Shown here piece by piece: positions 1 through 5,992 of a DNA stretch of 8,078 nucleotides (position 1 is its first letter; each line of letters opens with the position of its first letter). The DNA lies in NCBI GenBank assembly GCA_934555855.1, contig CAKTFL010000085.1, forward strand, positions 1-8,078, read 5' to 3'. Source of the stretch: an uncultured Sphingomonas sp. (GTDB lineage: Bacteria; Pseudomonadota; Alphaproteobacteria; Sphingomonadales; Sphingomonadaceae). The translations under genes and the position numbers were made by a program. Under the pieces are notes generated by a model. It was given only the letters and a program-made list of their open reading frames with translations. It did not search any database and was not told the DNA's origin.

Positions 1-4
1 GCGC

Positions 5-1129
5 ATGGCCGCGAACGACCTCGCCATCCCGCTCGCAGAGGCACCGGAGCGGCCCTCAGTAGAGCTGTCTGCGACATTGGGCGAGGGCGACGGGTTCGGC
101 CGGATGCTGGAACGGGCCGGGGTTGACCGCCGCGACGCCGATGCCGCCGCGGCGCTGGTGGCGCAGACGGTGGACCTTCATGACATCGCGCCGGGCACGC
201 GCGTGGCGCTGGTGCTCGGTCGCCGCGCGAACAACATGGTGCCGCGGCCGCTCGACAAGCTGCAGATGCGCGCCCGGTTCGATCTGGCGGTGACGCTCAA
301 CCGGGGCACGGATACCCTGGTCATGACGCGCCAGCCGATCGCGATCGACCGCACGCCGCTCAGGCTTCGGGGACTGGTCGGCTCCGGCCTCTACCGCTCC
401 GCCCGCGCCGCCGGCGCGCCGGCCAAGACGGTGGAAAGCCTGATCAAGGCGCTCGCCAGCCGCCTGCCGATCGGCAGCGTGCGCGCCGCCGACGGTTTCG
501 ACATGGTGATCGAGCGCGAGCGCGCCGCCACCGGCGAAACCCGGACGGGCAAGCTGCTGTTCGCCGGGCTGGATCATGGCGGCCGCACGACCCGGCTGGT
601 CCGCTGGACGGCGGACGGCGAGGAAGGCTGGTTTGACGCGAAGGGGCAGAGCGAGCAGCGGGGGCAGATGGGAATGCCGGTCGCCGGGCGGATCACCTCC
701 AATTTCGGCTGGCGGATGCACCCGCTGCTCGGCTTCATGAAGCTGCACAAGGGCCTCGACATCGGCGCGCCTTATGGCTCGCCGATCCATGCTGCGATCG
801 ACGGGGTGGTCAGCTTCGCGGGCCGTGCCGGCGGCTATGGCCATTTCGTCAAGGTAACGCACCGGGCGGGGCTGGTCAGCGGCTATGGGCATATGAGCCG
901 CATCGCGGTCCGCCCCGGCGAGCGCGTTACCCGCGGCGAAGTGATCGGCTATGTCGGTTCGACCGGCATGTCGACCGGCCCACATCTGCATTGGGAGGTC
1001 TGGCGCAACGGCGCATCGATCAATCCGCGCGCGATTTCCTACGACACGGTGCAGCGCCTGACCGGCGCCAACCTGTCGGCGTTCAGGGCGCAGGTCGCGC
1101 GACTGATGGCGGTGACGCCGGGCAACTAA
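5..1129 (+). CDS. M23 (LytM-type) peptidoglycan endopeptidase, probably 5'-partial
   Basis: This is a zinc metallopeptidase that should cut peptide cross-links of peptidoglycan in the periplasm. The catalytic domain spans about residues 222-345 of 374. It has a complete active site: HKGLD gives zinc ligands H248 and D252, H296 lies in GYGHMS, and HLHWEVW gives H327 (catalytic) and H329 (zinc). So this looks like an active enzyme rather than a degenerate EnvC-like activator. Residues about 25-210 resemble the two N-terminal domains of MepM/Csd3-type proteins (an OapA/LysM-like part, then a segment starting GLYRSARAAG), assigned from memory of the architecture. No signal peptide or membrane segment is present. 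The reading frame is open through the left window edge, so the real start may lie upstream and the ATG at 5 may be internal. It is convergent with tyrA. Family is confident; the exact substrate bond and the start are not. Confidence 0.88.
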   Translation: MAANDLAIPLAEAPERPSVELSATLGEGDGFGRMLERAGVDRRDADAAAALVAQTVDLHDIAPGTRVALVLGRRANNMVPRPLDKLQMRARFDLAVTLNRGTDTLVMTRQPIAIDRTPLRLRGLVGSGLYRSARAAGAPAKTVESLIKALASRLPIGSVRAADGFDMVIERERAATGETRTGKLLFAGLDHGGRTTRLVRWTADGEEGWFDAKGQSEQRGQMGMPVAGRITSNFGWRMHPLLGFMKLHKGLDIGAPYGSPIHAAIDGVVSFAGRAGGYGHFVKVTHRAGLVSGYGHMSRIAVRPGERVTRGEVIGYVGSTGMSTGPHLHWEVWRNGASINPRAISYDTVQRLTGANLSAFRAQVARLMAVTPGN

Positions 1130-1139
1130 GCCCAAGCCT

Positions 1140-1154
1140 CCCCGTTCGCCGGGG
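1140..1154. terminator. Short GC hairpin after the M23 gene, possible weak terminator
   Basis: CCCCG and CGGGG form a 5-bp stem around the loop TTCGC, 11 bases after the stop codon at 1129. No T-tract follows on either strand, so it is not a classical intrinsic terminator. An alternative pairing of GGGG 1151-1154 with CCCC 1162-1165 is also possible. Its place between two convergent genes is the main reason to list it. Confidence 0.3.
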
Positions 1155-1166
1155 TCCAAGTCCCCC

Positions 1167-1249
1167 GTTCATGCTGAGCCTGTCGAAGAACTGCCTTCCA
1201 CTTTCCACAGCATGGAAACGCAGCCCATCGACAGGCTTGGGGCGAGCGC
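1167..1249. repeat. REP-like imperfect inverted repeat between convergent genes
   Basis: The left arm holds AGCCTGTCG at 1177-1185 and the right arm its exact complement CGACAGGCT at 1229-1237. Flanking bases match partially (GTTCATGCTG before the left core, GGGGCGAGC after the right core). Inside are nested pairs: CTGC 1191-1194 with GCAG 1220-1223, and TTTCCA 1202-1207 with TGGAAA 1213-1218 around a CAGCA loop. The whole can fold as one long interrupted stem. The core resembles the dispersed intergenic repeat common in sphingomonad genomes, which is recognition from memory. It may act as a bidirectional transcript end or mRNA stabiliser for the two convergent genes; that role is inference. 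Confidence 0.6.
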
Positions 1250-1295
1250 ATGAGAGCTGCTCGACACGACGGAACGGGAGAGAAGCGGAAATGCC

Positions 1296-2204
1296 TTATT
1301 CGTGCGTCCGGCCGAAATCCGCCGCCGCATCATCCTGTCCCTGCTCCACGATCGACCGGCGGATTGCGCGCGTCCGCGTGAACAGGTCGAACAGTTCGTC
1401 GCCTTTGCCCCAGCGGATCGCGCGCTGAAGGCTGGCCAGGTCCTCGCTGAACCGCCCCAGCATCTCCAGTACCGCCTCGCGGTTGGTCAGGAATACGTCG
1501 CGCCACATGGTCGGGTCGGACGCGGCGATGCGGGTGAAGTCGCGAAAGCCTCCGGCGGAATATTTGATGACCTCGCTCTGGGTCACCTCCTCCAGATCGG
1601 ATGCCGTGCCGACGATGGTATAGGCAATCAGGTGCGGCAGATGGCTGGTGATCGCGAGCACCCGGTCGTGATGCTCCGGCGTCATCCGCTCGACGGTGGC
1701 GCCCAGCCGGCGCCAGAACGCCGCGACCCGCTCCACCGCCGCCTCCGGCGCGCCCTCGGGCGGGGTGATGATGCACCAGCGCTGGCGGAACAGGGTGGCG
1801 AAGCCCGCTTCCGGCCCAGACTGTTCGGTCCCGGCGACCGGATGGGCGGGGATGATCGTCGCGCCCGGCAGCGCCTCGGCGAGCGCGCGAGCCACCTCCG
1901 CCTTGCAGCTGCCGACATCGCTGACGATCGCCTCGACCGGCAGGTCCTCGGCCAGCTCCGCCGCGACCGGGCCCATGGCGCGGACGGGAACGCATAGAAC
2001 GACGAGGTCCGCGTCGATCACCGCCGCGCCGGCACTGTCCGCTACATCGTCGGTAAGGCCGATCCGCTCGGCGACCGCGCGCACCTCCAGGTCCGCGTCA
2101 TAGCCGGTCAGCCGCACGGTCGGCATGGCCGCACGGACGGCCCGCGCAACCGACGAGCCGATCAGCCCCAGCCCGATGACGGTGACGCGGGCGAACGGCA
2201 GCAT
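1296..2204 (-). CDS. tyrA: Prephenate/arogenate (cyclohexadienyl) dehydrogenase
   Basis: A cytosolic NAD-linked enzyme of tyrosine synthesis that oxidatively decarboxylates prephenate to 4-hydroxyphenylpyruvate, arogenate to tyrosine, or both. The 302-aa protein opens with a Rossmann motif GLGLIG (residues 11-16) and an acidic residue D36 at the end of beta 2, favouring NAD. Then come SDVGSCK (95-101), HPVAGTE with H121, SHLPH with S187, H188 and H191, and GGFRDFTR with R221 and R225; these fit the catalytic and substrate-binding residues of the family. No chorismate mutase or ACT domain is present, so no built-in feedback site is visible. The ATG at 2204 was chosen because it overlaps the hisC stop as TGATG and lies just before the Rossmann strand; the longer frame from 2255 adds 17 residues inside hisC with no family character. 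There is no Shine-Dalgarno sequence, so translation probably depends on hisC. Prephenate versus arogenate preference cannot be read here. Confidence 0.93.
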   Translation of the reverse strand: MLPFARVTVIGLGLIGSSVARAVRAAMPTVRLTGYDADLEVRAVAERIGLTDDVADSAGAAVIDADLVVLCVPVRAMGPVAAELAEDLPVEAIVSDVGSCKAEVARALAEALPGATIIPAHPVAGTEQSGPEAGFATLFRQRWCIITPPEGAPEAAVERVAAFWRRLGATVERMTPEHHDRVLAITSHLPHLIAYTIVGTASDLEEVTQSEVIKYSAGGFRDFTRIAASDPTMWRDVFLTNREAVLEMLGRFSEDLASLQRAIRWGKGDELFDLFTRTRAIRRSIVEQGQDDAAADFGRTHE

Positions 2205-3304
2205 CAGGCGGCTTGCTGGACCAGCCGGCGCAGAACCGCGATCACGCCCCGGCACTCTTCTTCGGTGCCGACCGTGACACGCAGGCCGTGCGGCAGCCCC
2301 TGCCCCGGCAGCCAGCGAACCAGATAGCCGGCATCCATCAGCTCCTTGTAAGCCGCCTCCCCGGTCAACGCGCCTTCAAACAGCACCAGCACGAAGTTCG
2401 CCTTTGACGACACGGCGCGCAGGCCCGCATTGCCCAGGCTCGCGATCTCCGCCTCAAACCACGCCCGCCACTCGGCATTGTGAGCGCGGGACGCGTTGAC
2501 GAAGTCCTGATCAGCGAGTGCCGCCACCGCCGCATGTTGACCGGCGATGGTGACGTTAAAGGGCGCGCGGATCCGGTGAAGCGCCTCGATGATCGGGGTC
2601 GCGGCATAGCCCCAGCCGATCCGCTCGGCGGCAAGGCCATAGATCTTGGAAAAGGTGCGGGTGACGAGCACGTTGGGCTCCGTCATCGCCAGCGCCAGCC
2701 CGGCATCGTCCTCCGCCGCATCGAGATATTCGGCATAGGCCTGGTCCAGCACCAGCAGCACGTCGCGGGGCAGCCCGCGATGCAGTCGGGCGATCTCCTC
2801 GCGCGGGGCAAAGGTGCCAGTGGGATTGTTCGGATTGGCGACGAACACGACCTTCGTCCGCTCGGTGACGCAGGCGAGGATGGCGTCGACGTCGGTGGCG
2901 TAATCGCCGTCCTCGGCGACGACCACCGACGCGCCGGTGCGCCGGGTCGCGATCTCGTACACCGCAAAGCCGTAGCGGACATGGATGATCTCGTCCCCCA
3001 CGCCCGCGAACGCGCCCGCCGCGAGGTGCAGCAGTTCGTCCGATCCGGTGCCATAGATCACGCGCGTCGGGTCGAGCCCGTAGCGGTCCGCGATCGCCTC
3101 CCGTACCATCGTCGCACCGGCATCGGGATAGCGCGACAGGTTGGTCGCCGCGGTCGCGAAAGCCTGCTCGGCCGCCGGGGAGGTGCCGAGCGGGTTCTCA
3201 TTCGAGGACAGCTTGGCGACCTTTCGGCCGTCATCGGTCGTGGCACGGCCCGGAATATAGGGCGTGATGGCGGCGATCCAGGGCTTGGGAGAGGGTGCGG
3301 TCAT
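2204..3304 (-). CDS. hisC: Histidinol-phosphate aminotransferase (HisC family)
   Basis: A PLP-dependent fold-type I aminotransferase that moves an amino group between glutamate and imidazole-acetol phosphate in histidine synthesis. The 366-aa length is normal for the family. Visible residues: SNENPLG (34-40), the substrate-side entry; GTGSDE (85-90), phosphate binding; NPNNPTG (157-163) with N157; D187 and Y190 in LDQAY; the Schiff-base lysine K220 in [10 protein letters not shown]228; and R342 in GLRVTVGT, the carboxylate-binding arginine. It is cotranscribed with tyrA through a 1-base stop/start overlap. The same pairing is known in Zymomonas, where this enzyme also transaminates aromatic precursors, so a dual His and Tyr/Phe role is a fair inference. 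The start at 3304 was preferred over 3367 because the 21 extra residues are unlike the family and would run into metX. No Shine-Dalgarno sequence precedes it; a promoter-like TAGCG sits 12-16 bases upstream, which suggests leaderless translation. Confidence 0.93.
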   Translation of the reverse strand: MTAPSPKPWIAAITPYIPGRATTDDGRKVAKLSSNENPLGTSPAAEQAFATAATNLSRYPDAGATMVREAIADRYGLDPTRVIYGTGSDELLHLAAGAFAGVGDEIIHVRYGFAVYEIATRRTGASVVVAEDGDYATDVDAILACVTERTKVVFVANPNNPTGTFAPREEIARLHRGLPRDVLLVLDQAYAEYLDAAEDDAGLALAMTEPNVLVTRTFSKIYGLAAERIGWGYAATPIIEALHRIRAPFNVTIAGQHAAVAALADQDFVNASRAHNAEWRAWFEAEIASLGNAGLRAVSSKANFVLVLFEGALTGEAAYKELMDAGYLVRWLPGQGLPHGLRVTVGTEEECRGVIAVLRRLVQQAA

Positions 3305-3368
3305 GATGCCCGCGCTACGGCGCGGCGCTTGCGTTGACAAGGCGAGGTGCCCTAGCGCGCGCACCATG
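3302..3368. promoter_or_regulatory. Divergent hisC/metX promoter with a shared -35 and two leaderless-type starts
   Basis: The gap between the start codons is 61 bases. TTGACAA at 3334-3340 reads TTGTCAA on the other strand, so one site can serve as -35 for both genes. Going right, TAGCG follows at 3353-3357; going left, TAGCG follows at 3317-3313. The first-T-to-TA distances are 19 and 23 bases, the two ends of the range of the Caulobacter-type sigma-73 pattern (TTGAC, N10-14, GCTAnAwC) as I recall it. In both directions the T of TA lies exactly 13 bases before the A of ATG. The 15 bases before each ATG agree at 12 positions (CCTAGCGCGCGCACC and CGTAGCGCGGGCATC). With the start site expected at or near the A of ATG, both mRNAs would be leaderless. 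The -10 match beyond CTA/GTA is weak. Confidence 0.55.
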
Positions 3369-4487
3369 CTCCACGATCAGCGCTTCGGCCTTCAGCGTCA
3401 TGTCGCCCTGCCCGGGCCGCTCGCGCTCGACGGCGGCGGGCGCCTGTCGCCGGTCGAGATCGGCTACGAGACCTATGGCTCGCTCAACGCGGACGCTTCC
3501 AACGCGATCCTGATCTGCCACGCCCTGACCGGCGACCAGCATGTCGCCTCCGAACACCCGCGCACCCGCAAGCCGGGATGGTGGACGCGCATGGTCGGCG
3601 AGGGACAGCCGATCGACCCTGCGCGCCATTTCATCGTCTGCGCGAACGTGATCGGCAGCTGCATGGGCTCTTCCGGCCCCGCGAGCCGCAACGTGGTGAC
3701 GGGCAATCCCTTCGCCATGGCGTTTCCCGTCATTACCATCCGCGACATGGTGCGCGCCCAGGCGATGCTGCTCGACCATCTTGGCGTCGCCCGGCTGGCA
3801 GCGGTGGTCGGCGGCTCGATGGGCGGGATGCAGGCGCTGAGCTGGGCGGCGACCTGTCCGGAGCGCGTCCGGGCCTGTGTCGTGATTGCCTCTACCCCGC
3901 GCCACACGGCACAGAACATCGCGTTCCACGAGGTCGGGCGCCAGGCGATCATGGCCGATCCGAAATGGCGCGGTGGCGACTATTACGGCAGTGACGATCC
4001 GCCTGCCGCCGGCCTGGCCGTCGCGCGCATGGCCGCGCACATCACCTATCTGTCCGAAGCGGGACTGACCGAGAAATTCGGCCGCCGCCTTCAGGGCAGG
4101 TCCGGCAAGAGCTTCGGGTTCGACGCCGACTTCCAGGTGGAAAGCTATCTGCGCCATCAGGGCATCGCCTTTGTCGATCGGTTCGATGCCAATTCCTATC
4201 TCTACATCACCCGCGCCATGGATTATTTCGACTTGGCCGAGGAGCATGGCGGACGCCTCGCCGACGCGTTCCGGGGCACGGCGACGCGCTTCTGCCTGGT
4301 CAGCTTCGACACCGACTGGCTTTATCCGACCGCTGAATCGCGTGGCATCGTCCAGGCGCTGAACGCGGCCGGCGCGGCGGCAAGCTTCGTGGAGCTGTCC
4401 AGCCCCTATGGCCATGACGCATTCCTGCTCGACAGTCCCGAGCTTAATCGGGTCGTCGACGGTTTCCTGAGGGCGAACGCCGCATGA
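3366..4487 (+). CDS. metX: Homoserine O-acyltransferase (MetX)
   Basis: An alpha/beta-hydrolase-fold enzyme in the cytosol that acylates the hydroxyl of L-homoserine, the first committed step to methionine. The 373-aa protein shows the family landmarks in order: GYETYG (33-38), HALTGDQH (52-59), GSCMGSSGP (97-105), the nucleophile elbow GGSMGGMQ with S151, the acid D317 in DTDWLYP, and H350 in YGHDAFLL, completing a Ser-Asp-His triad. The start at 3366 fits the family N-terminus ([10 protein letters not shown]); the frame is open back to 3264 but that part runs through hisC. No Shine-Dalgarno sequence lies in range, consistent with a leaderless message. The stop overlaps the next gene as ATGA. 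Acetyl-CoA is the default donor, but some MetX proteins use succinyl-CoA and I cannot decide from the sequence. There is no room for a SAM-II type riboswitch, often found before such genes in alphaproteobacteria. Confidence 0.94.
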   Translation: MLHDQRFGLQRHVALPGPLALDGGGRLSPVEIGYETYGSLNADASNAILICHALTGDQHVASEHPRTRKPGWWTRMVGEGQPIDPARHFIVCANVIGSCMGSSGPASRNVVTGNPFAMAFPVITIRDMVRAQAMLLDHLGVARLAAVVGGSMGGMQALSWAATCPERVRACVVIASTPRHTAQNIAFHEVGRQAIMADPKWRGGDYYGSDDPPAAGLAVARMAAHITYLSEAGLTEKFGRRLQGRSGKSFGFDADFQVESYLRHQGIAFVDRFDANSYLYITRAMDYFDLAEEHGGRLADAFRGTATRFCLVSFDTDWLYPTAESRGIVQALNAAGAAASFVELSSPYGHDAFLLDSPELNRVVDGFLRANAA

Positions 4488-4921
4488 GCGAACTCGATTT
4501 CTCCGACGATCGGTTGCGGCTGCAACTGCCGCGCATCCATGGCTGGCTGGCGTCGAGCTACTGGTCGCCCGGCATCGCCCGCGCCACCGTCGAGCGGGCT
4601 ATCGCCGGCTCGCACCCGCTGGGCGTGTACCACGGCGCCGAGCAGGTCGGCTTCGCGCGGATGATCACCGACCATGCGACCTTTGCCTGGCTGGCGGACG
4701 TGTGGGTCGCGCAGCATTTCCGCGGTCAGGGGATCGGCCGGCGGATGGTGCAATGGTATCTCGACCATCCGCGCTTCATCGGCATCCGCCGGTTCGCCCT
4801 GGTCACCGCCGACGCGCATGACGTCTATGCCAGGCTCGGCTTCCACGCACTGCTCCGCCCCGAACGCTACATGGAACGCCTGTCCGCCGATGCGGCAGCG
4901 CGGTTAATGGCAGCGTCGTGA
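4484..4921 (+). CDS. GNAT-family N-acetyltransferase inside the metX-metW cluster
   Basis: A small (145 aa) acetyl-CoA-dependent N-acetyltransferase of the GNAT fold. The acetyl-CoA pyrophosphate loop is clear: [19 protein letters not shown] at about 70-88, with R80-G81-Q82-G83-I84-G85. Motif B is DVYARLGF (113-120), with a tyrosine at 115 in the place of the usual general acid. The N-terminal half has the [19 protein letters not shown] strand pattern of the compact COG0454-type enzymes. The substrate cannot be read from the sequence. The gene overlaps the metX stop by 4 bases and the metW start by 4 bases, so it is translated within the methionine operon; GAGGG at 4469-4473, 10 bases before the ATG, can act as a ribosome site. 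The context suggests a role near homoserine, methionine or a side product, possibly detoxifying an amino-acid analogue; that is inference. Confidence 0.9.
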   Translation: MSELDFSDDRLRLQLPRIHGWLASSYWSPGIARATVERAIAGSHPLGVYHGAEQVGFARMITDHATFAWLADVWVAQHFRGQGIGRRMVQWYLDHPRFIGIRRFALVTADAHDVYARLGFHALLRPERYMERLSADAAARLMAAS

Positions 4922-5538
4922 CGGCGGATCGGCCGTTGAACACACCCCGGCTTCGACCCGATCTGGAGATCATCGCCAATCATGTCGAGGCCGGCAGCCG
5001 CATCCTCGACGTGGGATGTGGGACCGGCGACCTGATGGACGCCCTTCGCGTCCACAAGCAGGTGGATGCGCGCGGGCTGGAGATCGATCCGGGCAACGTC
5101 GCCGCCGCGGTCGCGCGCGGGCTGTCCGTCGTGCAGGGGGATGCCGACCGCGACCTCGCCGCCTATCCCGACGCCAGCTTCGACTACGCCATTCTCAGCC
5201 AGACGCTCCAGACCGCGCGGGCCCCCGACATGGTGCTCGACCATCTGCTGCGGATCGGCGAGCGCGCCTTTGTCAGCTTCCCCAACTTCGCCCATTGGCG
5301 GGTACGGCTGTCGCTCTTGTGGGGCGGACGGATGCCGGTGACGCGGTTGCTGCCCGAACAATGGTATGACACGCCCAATATCCACCACGTCACCATCGAC
5401 GACTTCCGCGCCTTCCTGAACACGCGCGGCATTCGGGTGGAGAGGGCCTGGTTCCTGTCCCGCGGCCGACGGACGCGGTCGGCGGCGGCCAATGCGCTTG
5501 CCGAACACGCCGTGTTCCTGCTTCGCCGAGAATTGTAA
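4918..5538 (+). CDS. metW: MetW, methyltransferase-like partner of MetX
   Basis: A class I SAM-methyltransferase fold protein that accompanies metX in many proteobacteria and is reported to support MetX activity; a methyl-transfer reaction is not established for the family as far as I know. The 206-aa protein has motif I ILDVGCGTG (29-37), the acidic post-I end LEID with E55 and D57, GDAD (74-77), and the MetW-typical stretch VSFPNFAHWRVRL (119-131) and WYDTPNIHH (149-157). The length is normal. The start is GTG at 4918, overlapping the preceding TGA as GTGA; the nearby ATG at 4907 is in another frame. A SAM-binding fold in a partner of the first methionine enzyme could let the end product SAM be sensed; that is inference. 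Confidence 0.93.
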   Translation: MTADRPLNTPRLRPDLEIIANHVEAGSRILDVGCGTGDLMDALRVHKQVDARGLEIDPGNVAAAVARGLSVVQGDADRDLAAYPDASFDYAILSQTLQTARAPDMVLDHLLRIGERAFVSFPNFAHWRVRLSLLWGGRMPVTRLLPEQWYDTPNIHHVTIDDFRAFLNTRGIRVERAWFLSRGRRTRSAAANALAEHAVFLLRREL

Positions 5539-5547
5539 GAAATTACA
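5534..5547. promoter_or_regulatory. Perfect palindrome TGTAA-GAAA-TTACA across the metW stop
   Basis: TGTAA 5534-5538 pairs exactly with TTACA 5543-5547 around GAAA. The metW TAA stop lies inside the left arm. The local base composition is AT-rich in an otherwise GC-rich window. It lies 10 bases before the -35 of the next promoter, a suitable position for an activator or repressor site; it could also be a small GAAA-capped RNA hairpin at the metW 3' end. With only five A/T-rich pairs and no T-tract it is a poor terminator. I cannot name a binding protein. Confidence 0.4.
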
Positions 5548-5557
5548 TAGGTAAGTG

Positions 5558-5582
5558 GGAACCGGCCCGATGAGCGAGGGTT
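5558..5582 (+). promoter_or_regulatory. EcfG-type (general stress response) promoter before the response regulator
   Basis: GGAAC at 5558-5562 is followed after 17 bases by GTT at 5580-5582 (GGAAC, N16, GGTT). This fits the alphaproteobacterial EcfG consensus GGAAC-N16/17-(C)GTT, although the base before GTT is G rather than C. It is the only gap between metW and the regulator gene and points the right way. The expected start site, about 7-8 bases past GTT, leaves only a few bases before the GTG at 5594. Confidence 0.6.
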
Positions 5583-5593
5583 AGAACCGCACT

Positions 5594-5992
5594 GTGTCCA
5601 AGACCGCTCTCATCGTCGAAGACGAGATCTTCGTTGCGCTCGACCTGGAGCGTATCCTGACCGACGCCGGTTATACGGTTGCCGCCATCGCCGCCGATCG
5701 CGCCAGCGCGATGGAGGCCGCGCCGCGCGCCGATTTTGCCTTTGTCGACGTGAACCTGCGCGACGGGCCGACCGGACCGGAGATCGCGCATCGCATGTCG
5801 AGCGACTATGGCGTGCGGGTGGTGTTCGTGACGGCCAATCCCGGCCAGATCGCCCACCCGGATGGCGCCCTCGGCTATATCCGCAAGCCGTTCAGCGAGG
5901 CGTCGATCCTGGCGGCGGCGAAGCTCGCCGGCGATGGCGAGCCCGTCGTTCACGACCAGCTGAGGCCCTTGGGCGAGGTCAGTGCCGGCTGA
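5594..5992 (+). CDS. Single-domain response regulator (CheY-like receiver)
   Basis: A 132-aa stand-alone receiver domain with no output domain, so it would act by protein contact or as a phosphate relay or sink. It has the full receiver signature: acidic pocket E9-D10, phospho-acceptor D52 in FVDVNLRD, T80 in VFVT, and K98-P99 in YIRKPF. It lacks the FATGY-type motif of the FAT GUY receivers (here FVTANPG), so it is not an obvious SdrG-type protein. The start must be the GTG at 5594: the in-frame TAG at 5582-5584 blocks any upstream start. There is no Shine-Dalgarno sequence at the usual distance. An EcfG-like promoter lies directly upstream, which suggests general-stress control. Its 3' end overlaps the convergent kinase gene by 14 bases, and that kinase is the natural candidate partner. 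Function beyond the receiver fold is inference. Confidence 0.9.
   Translation: MSKTALIVEDEIFVALDLERILTDAGYTVAAIAADRASAMEAAPRADFAFVDVNLRDGPTGPEIAHRMSSDYGVRVVFVTANPGQIAHPDGALGYIRKPFSEASILAAAKLAGDGEPVVHDQLRPLGEVSAG

Noticed and set aside
56..1159. Long open frame on the minus strand opposite the M23 gene (367 codons)
   Set aside because: It lies wholly antisense to a gene with an intact active site, its translation is Arg/His/Ala-rich with no recognisable motif, and long antisense frames are expected at this GC content.
2205..2255. Longer tyrA starting at 2255
   Set aside because: The extra 17 residues lie inside the hisC 3' end and do not belong to the Rossmann fold, which begins right after the ATG at 2204.
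3305..3365. SAM-II or other SAM riboswitch before metX
   Set aside because: Only 61 bases are available, they contain promoter-like elements for both genes, and I find no pseudoknot-type pairing. A leaderless mRNA would have no leader to host one.
3305..3367. Longer hisC starting at 3367, and longer metX starting at 3264
   Set aside because: Both extensions run into the divergent neighbour, have no family-like residues, and would destroy the symmetric promoter. The shorter starts match the usual N-termini.
3315..4415. Long minus-strand open frame opposite metX (366 codons)
   Set aside because: It is a high-GC shadow of metX, with no family motif and no start signal.
5594..5992. Assignment of the receiver as SdrG or another FAT GUY regulator
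   Set aside because: The segment after beta 4 reads FVTANPG rather than the FATGY-type motif, so only a generic single-domain regulator can be supported.
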